Shown piece after piece: positions 8,665 through 17,195 of a stretch of 64,000 bases of DNA. Where the stretch lies: positions 742,983 through 806,982 of the forward strand of contig JAIXQG010000002.1 of assembly GCA_027485835.1 (NCBI GenBank). The letters run 5' to 3'. Position numbers and translations under genes: made by a program. Each line of letters begins with the position of its first letter. Position 1 is the first letter of the stretch. The notes beneath the pieces are model-generated. The model had not been told where the DNA came from, made no database searches, and saw only the letters and a list, made by a program, of their open reading frames with translations. Source of the DNA: Alphaproteobacteria bacterium (lineage in GTDB: Bacteria > Pseudomonadota > Alphaproteobacteria > UBA2136 > UBA6156).

Positions 8665-8845
8665 TACGAAAGGGAGAGGGGTTTATGCAGCTTTGCCCGC
8701 GCGCTGAGGGAGGTATGACAAATGGTTGCGAAAGCCGCGCAGAGGTATGCGCGAATGTTGGGCAGAGGCTTGATGTTGCATTGAGTTAGCGCGCGGACTC
8801 GGCTAGAGTGAGGGCAATAAGAACAATGCACCGCAGGAAATTGCC

Positions 8846-11059
8846 ATGACCATGGACGATATGGGCGATGAGCTGAATGAAATCCTTGAGGAATTCTTCA
8901 CCGAGGCCGATGAAAACCTCGATACGCTCGAACAAGATCTCATCAAGCTAGAAGCGCTGGCCGACGGCGCCAGCAGCGGTACCGACCAAGAGACGGTCGA
9001 CCGGATCTTCCGGATGTTGCACACCCTGAAGGGTGGCGCAGGCTTTTTGGGCTTGGAGAAGATTGCGAAACTGGCTCACTCCGGCGAAAACCTGCTCGAT
9101 GAAGTGCGTCAGGGCCGTGTGAAAGTGACCAAGCCGGTAATGGATGCGTTGCTGCAAACGACCGATATGCTTAAGCAACTGGTGCTGATTCAGAAGCGTC
9201 GGGACGATGATGCCGATTTTGATACCCTGCCGTTGCGCGAGGCTTTGGATGCCTTGGCGAGTGGTAAGGAAGTGGCTGCAATTCCGACAGCGCCCGTGGC
9301 GTCGTCTGAGCCTGAGGATGAAGATGATCAGACTGATGATGAGGATGATGCAGAAGAGAAACCCTTTAACCTGCTGGATGAAGTGTTGGGCGACCCGACG
9401 CTGGACCCGAGCCGCGACAAGGAGCCGGATGAAGGTGCTGCGCCCGTTGCCAAGGCGCCTGCAGCTGCAGGTGGTGTGAATGCCGATTTGCTGGCGTCTG
9501 TGTTGAACGACCCGACGCTGGACCCGAGCCGTGACAAGGAGCCGGAGGAAGGTGCTGCGGCGCCTGTGGTAACCGCAGGTGCGGGCGTGAATGCCGACCT
9601 GCTGGCCTCTGTGTTAAACGACCCGACGCTGGACCCGAGCCGTGATAAGGAAGGTGAAGAAGACTTGAAATTCTCTGCTCCCGCTGATGTGGCGCCTACC
9701 CCGGTTAAGGCGGCTGTTGGGCCTGCCGTACCTAAGGCGGCGCCGGATGAACAGCGCAAGGGCGATGACCGTCGTCAGGCGCCGCGTCGCAATGAAGAAG
9801 CCGGAAACGATACCATCCGTGTCGAAACCTCGCGTCTGGACAAGGTGATGAACCTTGTGGGTGAGCTTGTGCTTGCCCGTAACACCATGTTGCGTCAATT
9901 GAACGGTGCCGAGACCCGCAAGGTGATTGAAGAGCTGGATAACGCGACGATGATTTACTCCACCATGGAGCAACTGAGCCGCGTCACCCAAGACCTGCAA
10001 ATGAGCGTGCTGAGCACCCGCATGCAGCCGATCAAGAAGGTGTTTGACAAGATTCCGCGCCAAGTGCGCGAGCTGAAAACCCAGCTCAAAAAAGAGGTTA
10101 ACCTGATTGTCGAAGGGGAAATGACCGAAGTCGACAAGAGTCTTGTGGAGGATCTGGCCGACCCGATGGTGCACATGATCCGTAACGCGCTCGACCACGG
10201 AATTGAATTGCCTGCTGACCGTGAGGCGATGGGTAAACACCCTGAGGGTACGCTGGTTGTGCGTGCGTTTTATGAGGGTAATAACGTGGTGATTCAGGTG
10301 CAAGAAGATGGCGCTGGAATTGACCCTGCCAAGATTCGTAAGGTTGCTGTCAAGAAGGGGATCATCAGTGAAGCTGCTGCCGCCGCGTTGAGCGACGCTG
10401 AAGCAATCCGACTCATCATGGCGCCGGGCTTCTCGACTGCTGAAGCCATTACCGACGTGAGTGGACGTGGTGTGGGGATGGATGTGGTGAACACGAAAAT
10501 CCTTAATCTGCAGGGAAGCGTGGACATTACCAGCGAGCTTGGCATGGGTACCTGCTTCAGCATTTACATGCCATTGACTCTGGCGATTGTGAATGCGCTG
10601 ATTGTAGGCGCACGGACCGAAGGCTTTGCGATTCCGATCGGCGACATTGCCGAGGTTATCAAGTTCACGACTGAAGGTATTCACCGTGTGAATGACCAAG
10701 ACGTGATTGAGCTGCGTGGTGAACCGTTGCCGCTGTACTACCTCTCTAAACTGACCCGTGCGCTTGTGCCGCAGCCGGATGGTGCGCTGGTGCGTCTGGA
10801 AGACGTGGAGAAGCCGGGTGCCGCGCCGAATGACAAGATCCGTGGCTTTGTGGTGGTAGTGCGTGAAGGCAGTACCTCGATGGGCTTGGTTGTGGATTGC
10901 CTGTTGGGTCAAGAAGAAGTGGTTGTGAAGCCTGTAACCGGTATGTTTGAGTACAACAAGGCGGTTTCGGGTGCCACCATCACCGGTGACGGTAAGGTGC
11001 ACATGATTCTGGACGTGCCGTACATGATGAAGCAGATGAGCAAGACGGTGGCGCGCTAA
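8846..11059 (+). CDS. cheA: chemotaxis histidine kinase CheA (with repeat linker)
   Basis: CheA phosphorylates CheY and CheB in response to receptor arrays. The 737-residue product has an Hpt/P1 domain (about 7-115) with the phosphorylated His59 (MLHTLKGGAGF). Residues 150-300 form a very acidic linker with three copies of DPTLDPSRDKE spaced about 38 residues apart. The dimerisation domain (about 325-385), the HATPase domain with N box (IRNALDHGIE), DGAGID and GRGVGMD, and the C-terminal CheW-like regulatory domain (about 590-730) follow. I cannot recognise a folded P2 (CheY-binding) domain; the repeats take its place. A terminator separates it from cheB. Confidence 0.95.
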   Translation: MTMDDMGDELNEILEEFFTEADENLDTLEQDLIKLEALADGASSGTDQETVDRIFRMLHTLKGGAGFLGLEKIAKLAHSGENLLDEVRQGRVKVTKPVMDALLQTTDMLKQLVLIQKRRDDDADFDTLPLREALDALASGKEVAAIPTAPVASSEPEDEDDQTDDEDDAEEKPFNLLDEVLGDPTLDPSRDKEPDEGAAPVAKAPAAAGGVNADLLASVLNDPTLDPSRDKEPEEGAAAPVVTAGAGVNADLLASVLNDPTLDPSRDKEGEEDLKFSAPADVAPTPVKAAVGPAVPKAAPDEQRKGDDRRQAPRRNEEAGNDTIRVETSRLDKVMNLVGELVLARNTMLRQLNGAETRKVIEELDNATMIYSTMEQLSRVTQDLQMSVLSTRMQPIKKVFDKIPRQVRELKTQLKKEVNLIVEGEMTEVDKSLVEDLADPMVHMIRNALDHGIELPADREAMGKHPEGTLVVRAFYEGNNVVIQVQEDGAGIDPAKIRKVAVKKGIISEAAAAALSDAEAIRLIMAPGFSTAEAITDVSGRGVGMDVVNTKILNLQGSVDITSELGMGTCFSIYMPLTLAIVNALIVGARTEGFAIPIGDIAEVIKFTTEGIHRVNDQDVIELRGEPLPLYYLSKLTRALVPQPDGALVRLEDVEKPGAAPNDKIRGFVVVVREGSTSMGLVVDCLLGQEEVVVKPVTGMFEYNKAVSGATITGDGKVHMILDVPYMMKQMSKTVAR
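9391..9651 (+). repeat. three in-frame repeats in the cheA linker
   Basis: Copies of about 34 bp begin near 9391, 9508 and 9618 and encode DPTLDPSRDKE each time, preceded by a short helical LLDEVLG / LLASVLN segment. DNA identity between copies is high (GACCCGACGCTGGACCCGAG is shared), indicating recent internal duplication. Confidence 0.9.
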
Positions 11060-11137
11060 GGTGTGAGACGGCTGTTGGGCGGGAAGGCTTATATTTCCGC
11101 CACAGCCTTATGCAAATGCCGCACGCGAAGCCTCTGT

Positions 11138-11171
11138 AAAGCCGCCGTTGGACTGGTGCCACGGCGGCTTT
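11138..11171. terminator. perfect hairpin after cheA
   Basis: AAAGCCGCCGT and ACGGCGGCTTT form an 11-bp perfect stem with a 12-base loop. There is only a short T run, so it may act as a terminator or a processing or stability element between cheA and the MotB-like operon. Confidence 0.55.
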
Positions 11172-11208
11172 GTGCTAAACTTGTGCGACCAAGAAAGAGA
11201 GTCTCCGT

Positions 11209-11874
11209 TTGACGGCCCTTGTATCCCGCTCGCTCAAAGCCGTTTCCAACGGCGATTCGGCGTTGATCATGTGGCTCTCGCTTAACCTGATTTTGCTGGT
11301 GTTTTTCATGCTGCTGAATAGCATGGCGCAGCCGGGTGAGCCGCAACCGCAGGCGGAGATGGCCTCTCCCAACGATGTGAACAGCGATGTGCGTGTGGAC
11401 CGTGTGGAGGGGCAGGATGTGCCGACCATGCCGGACCTTGGATGGCGTGATACCGTGATTACCCGCTTGCGGGGGACGGTGATGAACCGTGTGGATTTGA
11501 AGGTGTTGCCGCAGGGCTCGAATGCCAGCGAATTGCGGGTGGAAGTTCCGCTGAACCAGGTGTTCCGCGAGGATGGTGCGTTGCTGCGTCCGGAGTTTGT
11601 TGCCAACCTGCGCCGTGCCGCCGGTGCCGACAGCACTTTGGCGTGGGGCATTTTGGCGCCTTTCGATGCCAAGGGTGTGAATGCCGGCTACATGGCGACG
11701 TTGAGCCGTATGACCCAGACTGCTGTGGCGTGGGAAGACAGCGAAGCCGGTGTGTTGCTGGTGCAGATCCGGCCCGGGGTGCGCGCGGAGCCGGAGCTGG
11801 GAACCTCGGTCCAGACCCTGACCGATGAGGTGGGTGGTGAGACGATCGGTGTGGATACGGGAGGTGCCCAATGA
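11209..11874 (+). CDS. MotB-like membrane protein 1, lacking the channel Asp
   Basis: The 221-residue product begins with a short cytoplasmic segment, one membrane helix resembling the MotB helix (about 22-42, LSLNLILLVFFMLL), and a periplasmic region whose VEVPLNQVF...LLRPEFVANL stretch resembles the first half of an OmpA-type peptidoglycan-binding fold. The Asp that carries protons in MotB is Asn or hydrophobic here, so a stator channel role is unlikely. The start is TTG 11209, with a purine-rich site upstream. Its stop overlaps the next start by four bases (ATGA). The MotB relation is my inference from the helix and the context. Confidence 0.65.
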   Translation: MTALVSRSLKAVSNGDSALIMWLSLNLILLVFFMLLNSMAQPGEPQPQAEMASPNDVNSDVRVDRVEGQDVPTMPDLGWRDTVITRLRGTVMNRVDLKVLPQGSNASELRVEVPLNQVFREDGALLRPEFVANLRRAAGADSTLAWGILAPFDAKGVNAGYMATLSRMTQTAVAWEDSEAGVLLVQIRPGVRAEPELGTSVQTLTDEVGGETIGVDTGGAQ

Positions 11875-12551
11875 CGCAGGTGACGCCTCCGCCCGTTGCG
11901 CCGGCTCCGGTAGCAGTTACTGCGCCTGTGGTGGCCGCGGCACCGCTGTGGACGGATGTTAAGACCGCGCGGTACCAGCCTTCCCGCACTGCGTGGCTGA
12001 TTTCGTTTATTGACCTGACAAGTTTGATGGTGGCGTTTTTTGTGCTGATGTTTTCTATGCAGACATTGGAACGCGAAACGTGGGACGCGATGGCGGGAAG
12101 TTTTAAATCGAAATTTGCCTCCCGTGAGTTGGTGGTGGAGCAGGTTGCGACGGATGTGAACAATGCGCAGATCCGTCAGAATACGGTGCGTTCTGGGTTA
12201 GGGTACTTGAATGTACTGTTGCAGCAGCATTTGGAAAAAAGCCCCGGCTGGAGCGGTTTGCGTGGTGAAGAGCAGTACGGTGTGCGGGGCAGCGAAATGG
12301 TTTACAGTATAGCGGCGGACAAACAGAGCCCGCAGGACGCGAAAGCCGCATGGGAAGCCTTAGGTGCGGCGTTGCGGGGGTGGAAAAACCCGGTGGGTGT
12401 ACGTGTTATGGCGCCGCAGGCAGACTTGGCCAAAGCGGCCTTGCAGGCCCAGCAGCTTGCCTTGATTTTGAATGCCACTGGTGTGGAAAGTGCCTTTGCT
12501 GAAGTGGTGGAAGGTAGTGCCGGTGTGCAACTTGTTGTGAGGGCGAAATAA
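11871..12551 (+). CDS. MotB-like membrane protein 2
   Basis: The 226-residue product has a Pro/Ala-rich cytoplasmic N-terminus and a MotB-style membrane helix (about 44-66) reading WLISFIDLTSLMVAFFVL, which keeps the Asp of the MotB proton path (IDL). The periplasmic part is short and helical, with a C-terminal stretch resembling the second half of an OmpA-like domain but without its peptidoglycan-binding signature. It is translationally coupled to the genes on both sides. A MotA partner is not in the window. It could be a stator subunit variant or an accessory protein that pairs with the preceding protein. Confidence 0.65.
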   Translation: MTQVTPPPVAPAPVAVTAPVVAAAPLWTDVKTARYQPSRTAWLISFIDLTSLMVAFFVLMFSMQTLERETWDAMAGSFKSKFASRELVVEQVATDVNNAQIRQNTVRSGLGYLNVLLQQHLEKSPGWSGLRGEEQYGVRGSEMVYSIAADKQSPQDAKAAWEALGAALRGWKNPVGVRVMAPQADLAKAALQAQQLALILNATGVESAFAEVVEGSAGVQLVVRAK

Positions 12552-15500
12552 TGCGGAAGATGTGGCTACCGGTGGCTGCGGTACTGATGGTACCGGCTGC
12601 GGCGTGGGCCGCGCCGAGCCTTCAGGTGACCTCTGTGGATGGCAAGGTGATGATTAGTGCCGAAGCGGCCCGCCTTGCGGCATGGCGGCCTACTGTAGAC
12701 GGTTTGATGGTGGTGGTGCCGGTGGGGGCCGAGGTTAAGATCGGCACCATGCCCGACACCATTAGCGTGCAGCAGGCTACCGATAACGGTTTGCAGGCGG
12801 TGTTGGTGCGCGGTGTGGAAAGCAGCTGGAACGTGGTTCAGGATGGTCAGAAGTGGCTGATACGCCCCGGTAAAGCGCTGAAGAGCGAAAGCGCAGTGAT
12901 GCTGAATGACAGCTGGTTGGCGGGTAATGAAACCTTGAAGCCGCAACTGGTGCGTGCGTTTGGGAAGGACTGGCAGGTGGCGTTGGCCGAGAGCCCTGTC
13001 AGCATGCTGGGCAGTGTGGTTGGCGGTGTGCGTTTGGCGGCGGCCGGAGCGGCTGGACCCGCTACTACCGAGCCTGCTGCCGGTGCGCCGGAAGCTGCGG
13101 TTACGGCGGCGCGGGAGGTTACGCCGACGGCCATTGTTGCGGAAAAAGCTCCGCTGAAAGCGGTTACCGTGAGCGAGGTTATGGCGCGTGGTGCCGCGGT
13201 GGATGAGGTAGCGGTGAAGGTGCCGCCGAGCTTGCCGAGCAAGCCTTCAGCCACTACTCAGGAAGCGGCTGTGGCGCAGACCGGTTTGGCGAAGGTGAGT
13301 GTGCATCCGGCGCCTTCCATGCAGCCGATGGCGGTGGAAGAAGTGGAAACGGAATTGCTGCCGCGCGTGCTGGGCAAGGTGTATGTGCCCGGTACATTGG
13401 TGAGCCTGACCCTGCCGGAAGGGTTAAGCGGGTTAGGTACCCCGCTGCGGGATGATCAAAAAAAAAGTGAAGTAACCGAGGGGCATGACGCGCCGCATGC
13501 GGAGGCGGCTGACCATGCTGCCGAGGCCAAGCCTGCGGCGGAAGAAACCCCTGCGGAGAGCCATGGCGAAGCGCATGGTGCCGCTGCCGACGGACATGGT
13601 AGCGAGACGGTGACGGCGAGCCATCTGGCAACGCCGACGCATGTTTCTGGCACGTGGAATCAGGTGACGTTGGAGCCGGTGAAGGAGTCGATGGAGGCGG
13701 AAAAGCAACGTTTGGCGGATGAGGCGAAAGCGCGGGAAGGCCTGTTGGATGCAAAGATACCGGATATGGCCGCCGAGCAAGCTGTTGAAGATGTGCCGGC
13801 GCGGTTGGTGGATGGGTTGTTTCCGGTACGCGGAGATTCGTATGTGAGTGATTCTCTCGCGGCGCTGAAGGCGATTGCCGAACGGCCTGCCGACAGTGCG
13901 CAGGAACGTGCTGCGCAGATGCAGATGGCGGCGGTGTATTTGAACTGGAACCGCCCCGAAGAAGCCCTTGCGGTGTTGCGCGAGTTGCCGGTACGTGAGG
14001 ATAAGCTGCCTGCCAACCCTGCCACCCGTTTGCTGATGGGTACGGCATTGCTTGCGCGAGGTGAAGTGCCTGATGCCAAGCTGTTTGACCAAGGTGGCCC
14101 GCTGGGGCCTGATGCGAAGCTGTGGCGTGCCGTAGCGGCCAGCCGTTTGGGTGACTATGCCACCGCGTTGAAGCTTTGGCCGGAAGAGCGCGGGATTTTG
14201 CCGAAGTATCCCGCTTACATGCGCGAGATGGCGCAAGAGGCGCAAGCCGCCGCACTGGTGATGAGTGGTAACCGTAAAGATGGCAAGGCGGTGTTGGAAG
14301 AGCTGGTGAAGGGCTATAATGACCCGAAAGATGTGCCTGCGGCCCTCAACCGTTTGCGGGGATTGGTGCGTTTGGGTACGGCCGATGAAGCCGAGGGGTT
14401 AGAATTTTTAGCCTCGGCCGCCGAAGACATGCGTGACCCCAAGACGGCGTACCGAGCCAAATTTGAATTTGTGCGGGCGTTGCACCAGCGCCGTGATTTG
14501 AGCGATGAACAGGTGATCACCTACCTGCGCGACCTGTGGTTTGACTGGCGGGGCGATGATTTGGAACAGGATGTGTTGAACATGCTGGGCGATATGTACG
14601 CCAAAAGCGGAGACTCGCGCATGGCGCTGCAGTATTGGCAGACGTTGGTGAAGAGTTTCCCGAAGTCTGGCAACTTGCGCACGATTACCGAGAAAATGGG
14701 CGATGCGTTTGTGCGCGTGTTCGACCCCGAAAACCCGCACACGTATGACCCCTTGGAATACGTGGGGCTGTACTATGACTTTAGCGAGCTGGTGCCGAAT
14801 GATGCGCGGGGGGATTTGATCCATGAGCATGTTTCTCGGTTGCTGATAGATGCCAACCTGTGGCCGCGTGCGGTGCCGATTCTGGAATCGCAATTGAAAT
14901 TCCGACCCTTAGATAAGCCCACGCAGGCGCGGCTTTCTCTCATGCTGGCCGAGGCCTACGGCACTATGGGGAAGGCGGCTGAGGGGATTAAGATTATCGA
15001 CAAATGGCAACATGCTGCGAATACCCAAGTGTTGGCGCGTGAGTGGAAGCTGGTGGAAGCGGACTTGTTGTTGCGCTTGAAGCGTCCGCAAGCTGTGCTC
15101 AAAGCCTTAGAGAAATTGCCGAACGATGATACGACGATACGTGACCTGCGGATTGAAGCGGCATGGATGGCAAAAGACTGGGCCACGATTGTGCCCTTGC
15201 TTGAAGCGAAGTTAGAAGGTGTGACACCTGCTGCGATGGCGACCGACCGTGGTGCGCAAGTGGCGGCCTTCCGGCTAGGCTATGTGTATGGTGAGCAGCG
15301 CAATGCGCAAAAGCTCGATGAATTGACCGAACGTTATACTGACGTGATGAACCGTGTGCCCGTGTTGGGTGATGGTTTGGGGGCGGTAGCCGCCAGCACC
15401 GGCATTAGTGCGAGCATTGCCAGCAGTGGCCCGCTGGCACCGGTGACAACCGCGCTGAGCGGGGTGAACCGGTTGACCGACCGCGTGCAGCTACGGCGTG

Positions 15501-15586
15501 ATGAGTTGGCGCAGCAGCGCAAAGAGCAAAACGAATATAATGATAAAATGCGTTATATGGAGCTATTACCCCCGCCTGCCCTTTAG
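12551..15586 (+). CDS. large exported TPR-like protein coupled to MotB-like genes
   Basis: A 1011-residue protein with a signal peptide (about 1-20, AAAWAAP). A beta-rich N-terminal domain (about 25-115) follows. Residues 150-400 are a low-complexity Ala/Pro/Glu/His linker. From about 430 to 960 runs a long helical repeat region of the TPR type (for example YLNWNRPEEALAVLREL and LGDYATALKLW). The start overlaps the stop of the MotB-like gene (TAATG), so it is almost certainly co-translated. The place in a flagellar cluster suggests a periplasmic scaffold for the motor; the biochemical role is unknown. Confidence 0.8.
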   Translation: MRKMWLPVAAVLMVPAAAWAAPSLQVTSVDGKVMISAEAARLAAWRPTVDGLMVVVPVGAEVKIGTMPDTISVQQATDNGLQAVLVRGVESSWNVVQDGQKWLIRPGKALKSESAVMLNDSWLAGNETLKPQLVRAFGKDWQVALAESPVSMLGSVVGGVRLAAAGAAGPATTEPAAGAPEAAVTAAREVTPTAIVAEKAPLKAVTVSEVMARGAAVDEVAVKVPPSLPSKPSATTQEAAVAQTGLAKVSVHPAPSMQPMAVEEVETELLPRVLGKVYVPGTLVSLTLPEGLSGLGTPLRDDQKKSEVTEGHDAPHAEAADHAAEAKPAAEETPAESHGEAHGAAADGHGSETVTASHLATPTHVSGTWNQVTLEPVKESMEAEKQRLADEAKAREGLLDAKIPDMAAEQAVEDVPARLVDGLFPVRGDSYVSDSLAALKAIAERPADSAQERAAQMQMAAVYLNWNRPEEALAVLRELPVREDKLPANPATRLLMGTALLARGEVPDAKLFDQGGPLGPDAKLWRAVAASRLGDYATALKLWPEERGILPKYPAYMREMAQEAQAAALVMSGNRKDGKAVLEELVKGYNDPKDVPAALNRLRGLVRLGTADEAEGLEFLASAAEDMRDPKTAYRAKFEFVRALHQRRDLSDEQVITYLRDLWFDWRGDDLEQDVLNMLGDMYAKSGDSRMALQYWQTLVKSFPKSGNLRTITEKMGDAFVRVFDPENPHTYDPLEYVGLYYDFSELVPNDARGDLIHEHVSRLLIDANLWPRAVPILESQLKFRPLDKPTQARLSLMLAEAYGTMGKAAEGIKIIDKWQHAANTQVLAREWKLVEADLLLRLKRPQAVLKALEKLPNDDTTIRDLRIEAAWMAKDWATIVPLLEAKLEGVTPAAMATDRGAQVAAFRLGYVYGEQRNAQKLDELTERYTDVMNRVPVLGDGLGAVAASTGISASIASSGPLAPVTTALSGVNRLTDRVQLRRDELAQQRKEQNEYNDKMRYMELLPPPAL

Positions 15587-15597
15587 GGTGTGACAGA

Positions 15598-15806
15598 GGC
15601 GCGGGCTAAAACCGCCCCTAAGCACGCTTTGGCGTGGCTTATGTACCCTTGCTTCCGTACACCGCGCTATGCCAAATCGCACTTGGATGACGGTTTGTAG
15701 CCTCGCGCGCGGGGGCGACGTCGCTGCGCGCCGGGCTCTTATTTCGCATCTGCGATGCGGTTGGTGTGTGGGAAGTTATGCGCTTTGCGTATGTGTCGCG
15801 CCAAAA
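15598..15806. repeat. palindromic intergenic element, family 1, copy 2 (long form)
   Basis: Module A (15598-15710) is almost identical to 3412-3522. Base changes in the inner arm (CTATGCC for CCACGCC) turn G-C into G-U pairs, so the hairpin survives. Module B (about 15735-15806) is shared with 31213-31286 and ends in TCGCGCCAAAA. The ends GGCGCG and CGCGCC are inverted. It fills the gap between the convergent TPR-like gene and fliP. Confidence 0.85.
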
Positions 15807-15841
15807 AGAACCGGCCTTTTGGGCTGGTGTATTTTTGGGTT

Positions 15842-16624
15842 TTAGAGGGGTGGTTGGAAGCTTTGGATAAGGCTACCGGTGAGGAGGTTCCAGCCGTCGA
15901 CCAGCACGAAGAAAATGATTTTGAATGGCAGCGAGATGGTGACCGGTGGCAGCATCATCATCCCCATGGACATTAAGATACTGGCGACGGTGAGGTCGAT
16001 GACGAGGAATGGTAGGAAGACCAAGAAGCCGATTTCGAAGGCGCGGCGGAGTTCGGAGATCATAAACGCGGGGACGAGCGCTTGCAGCGGCACGCGGATA
16101 TCTTGCGGCTTCACGTTCGGGGCGGGGAGCACCATGGCTTTCTGGTCTTCTTCCGGCAGGAAACCGGTGAAGAGGGCGAGGTCGTTCTCCCTTACATTCG
16201 CCAGCATAAAGCGGGCGAAGGGTTGGGTGACGCGCTCGAAGGCCTGTTCTTCGGTGATCTGCTGGTTGATGTAGGGTGAGAGGCCTTCCTCCCACGACAG
16301 TTTGAAGGTAGGGGCCATGATGAAGCTGGTGAGAAAGAGTGAGAGACCGACCAGCACCATGTTGGGCGGGCTGCTTTGCAGACCGAGGGCGGAACGTAAA
16401 AAGCCGAAGACGATGATCAGGCGCGTGAAGCTGGTGACCATTAGTAACAGGCTGGGGGCGACCGACAGAATAGTGACGAGGCCGATGACCTGAAACAGGC
16501 GTTGCGAGGAGAGAAGGTCATTCCCCACATTGATGTTCAGCGGGCCTGCGGCGGCTTGCGCGAAAGCAGCGGCCGGTGCCAGCAGCACGGCCAGAAGAAC
16601 GAGGGGCAGAAGGCGCTTGATCAT
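15842..16624 (-). CDS. fliP: flagellar export gate protein FliP
   Basis: FliP forms the core of the type III export gate in the inner membrane. The 260-residue product starts with a cleavable signal peptide (about 1-22), unusual among membrane export proteins but typical of FliP. Four membrane helices follow, with the family blocks FTRLIIVFGFLRSALG and the C-terminal MSMGMMMLPPVTISLPFK. It overlaps fliO by four bases (ATGA), giving an operon of fhlB-like, 86-residue gene, fliO, fliP on the minus strand. Confidence 0.95.
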   Translation of the reverse strand: MIKRLLPLVLLAVLLAPAAAFAQAAAGPLNINVGNDLLSSQRLFQVIGLVTILSVAPSLLLMVTSFTRLIIVFGFLRSALGLQSSPPNMVLVGLSLFLTSFIMAPTFKLSWEEGLSPYINQQITEEQAFERVTQPFARFMLANVRENDLALFTGFLPEEDQKAMVLPAPNVKPQDIRVPLQALVPAFMISELRRAFEIGFLVFLPFLVIDLTVASILMSMGMMMLPPVTISLPFKIIFFVLVDGWNLLTGSLIQSFQPPL

Positions 16625-16920
16625 GCCTTTACCTTAGCGGCTTTCGGTTTGCTTTGGGAGGCCGGTGTGGTGCTGATGACCGTGGTTTGACCATTTGTGA
16701 CCGCGAGGAGGTGCTCGGTGGTGTCTTGCTGGATGAGGTAAAGTGTGGTGGTGGGGTTGAGGCGCTTGGTTTCCAGTACCGTCAGGCGCGGCTCGGTACG
16801 TTTGGCCTGCGGTGTGGCAAAGGGTGTGCCGTAACGTTTGTAGGCGAGGGCGAGCAGGAGCATTAAGCCGAGGGTGACGGCGAGGCTGGCGAGCATGCGG
16901 AGGAGGGGGAGAGTTTCCAT
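16621..16920 (-). CDS. fliO: FliO-like flagellar biosynthesis protein
   Basis: The 99-residue product has one N-terminal membrane helix (about 7-27) and a small beta-rich cytoplasmic domain (about 45-85, RLTVLETKRLNPTTTLYLI...), the usual FliO pattern of a short membrane protein that helps FliP assemble. Sequence conservation of FliO is low, so the call rests on architecture and on the four-base overlap with fliP. The C-terminus is short and Lys/Ala-rich. Confidence 0.8.
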   Translation of the reverse strand: METLPLLRMLASLAVTLGLMLLLALAYKRYGTPFATPQAKRTEPRLTVLETKRLNPTTTLYLIQQDTTEHLLAVTNGQTTVISTTPASQSKPKAAKVKA

Positions 16921-16926
16921 AAGGCG

Positions 16927-17187
16927 TTACTTGAGGCGTCCGTACGATTGCAGGGCTTGGGCGCGTTTTTGGGTGGTGCCGAGCTCTTGCGCGGTGAGGG
17001 TTTGGGCGGCGCTGATGATGCTGAGTGCTTGGGCAAGTTTGGCTTGGAGGGCGATGCGCTCGGACTCCGTGAGTGTGGATGGGTCGAAGCTTTCGAGCAG
17101 CGTGCCGAGGCGTTGGGCGGCCGCGCTGAAACCGGGGTTGTCGGGATTCGAGAGAATGTCGAGCAGGGGGAGGAGCGGGGTCGTCAT
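16927..17187 (-). CDS. 86-residue unknown protein in the fliOP operon
   Basis: A small, soluble, mostly helical protein without membrane segment or Cys residues; the C-terminus reads LQSYGRLK. It sits between the FlhB-tail gene and fliO with gaps of 8 and 6 bp, so it belongs to this operon. I do not recognise the family. Length and helical make-up would suit a chaperone or an assembly factor, but this is only inference from context. Confidence 0.7.
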   Translation of the reverse strand: MTTPLLPLLDILSNPDNPGFSAAAQRLGTLLESFDPSTLTESERIALQAKLAQALSIISAAQTLTAQELGTTQKRAQALQSYGRLK

Positions 17188-17195
17188 GGGTGTAC

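Noticed and set aside
8664-8845. Sigma-54 site before cheA (GGCTTGATGTTGCA)
   Set aside because: The GG to GC spacing is one base short of the strict N10 required.
9614-11002. Long minus-strand open frame opposite cheA
   Set aside because: A shadow of cheA; composition is His/Arg-rich and unlike a real protein, and no domain is seen.
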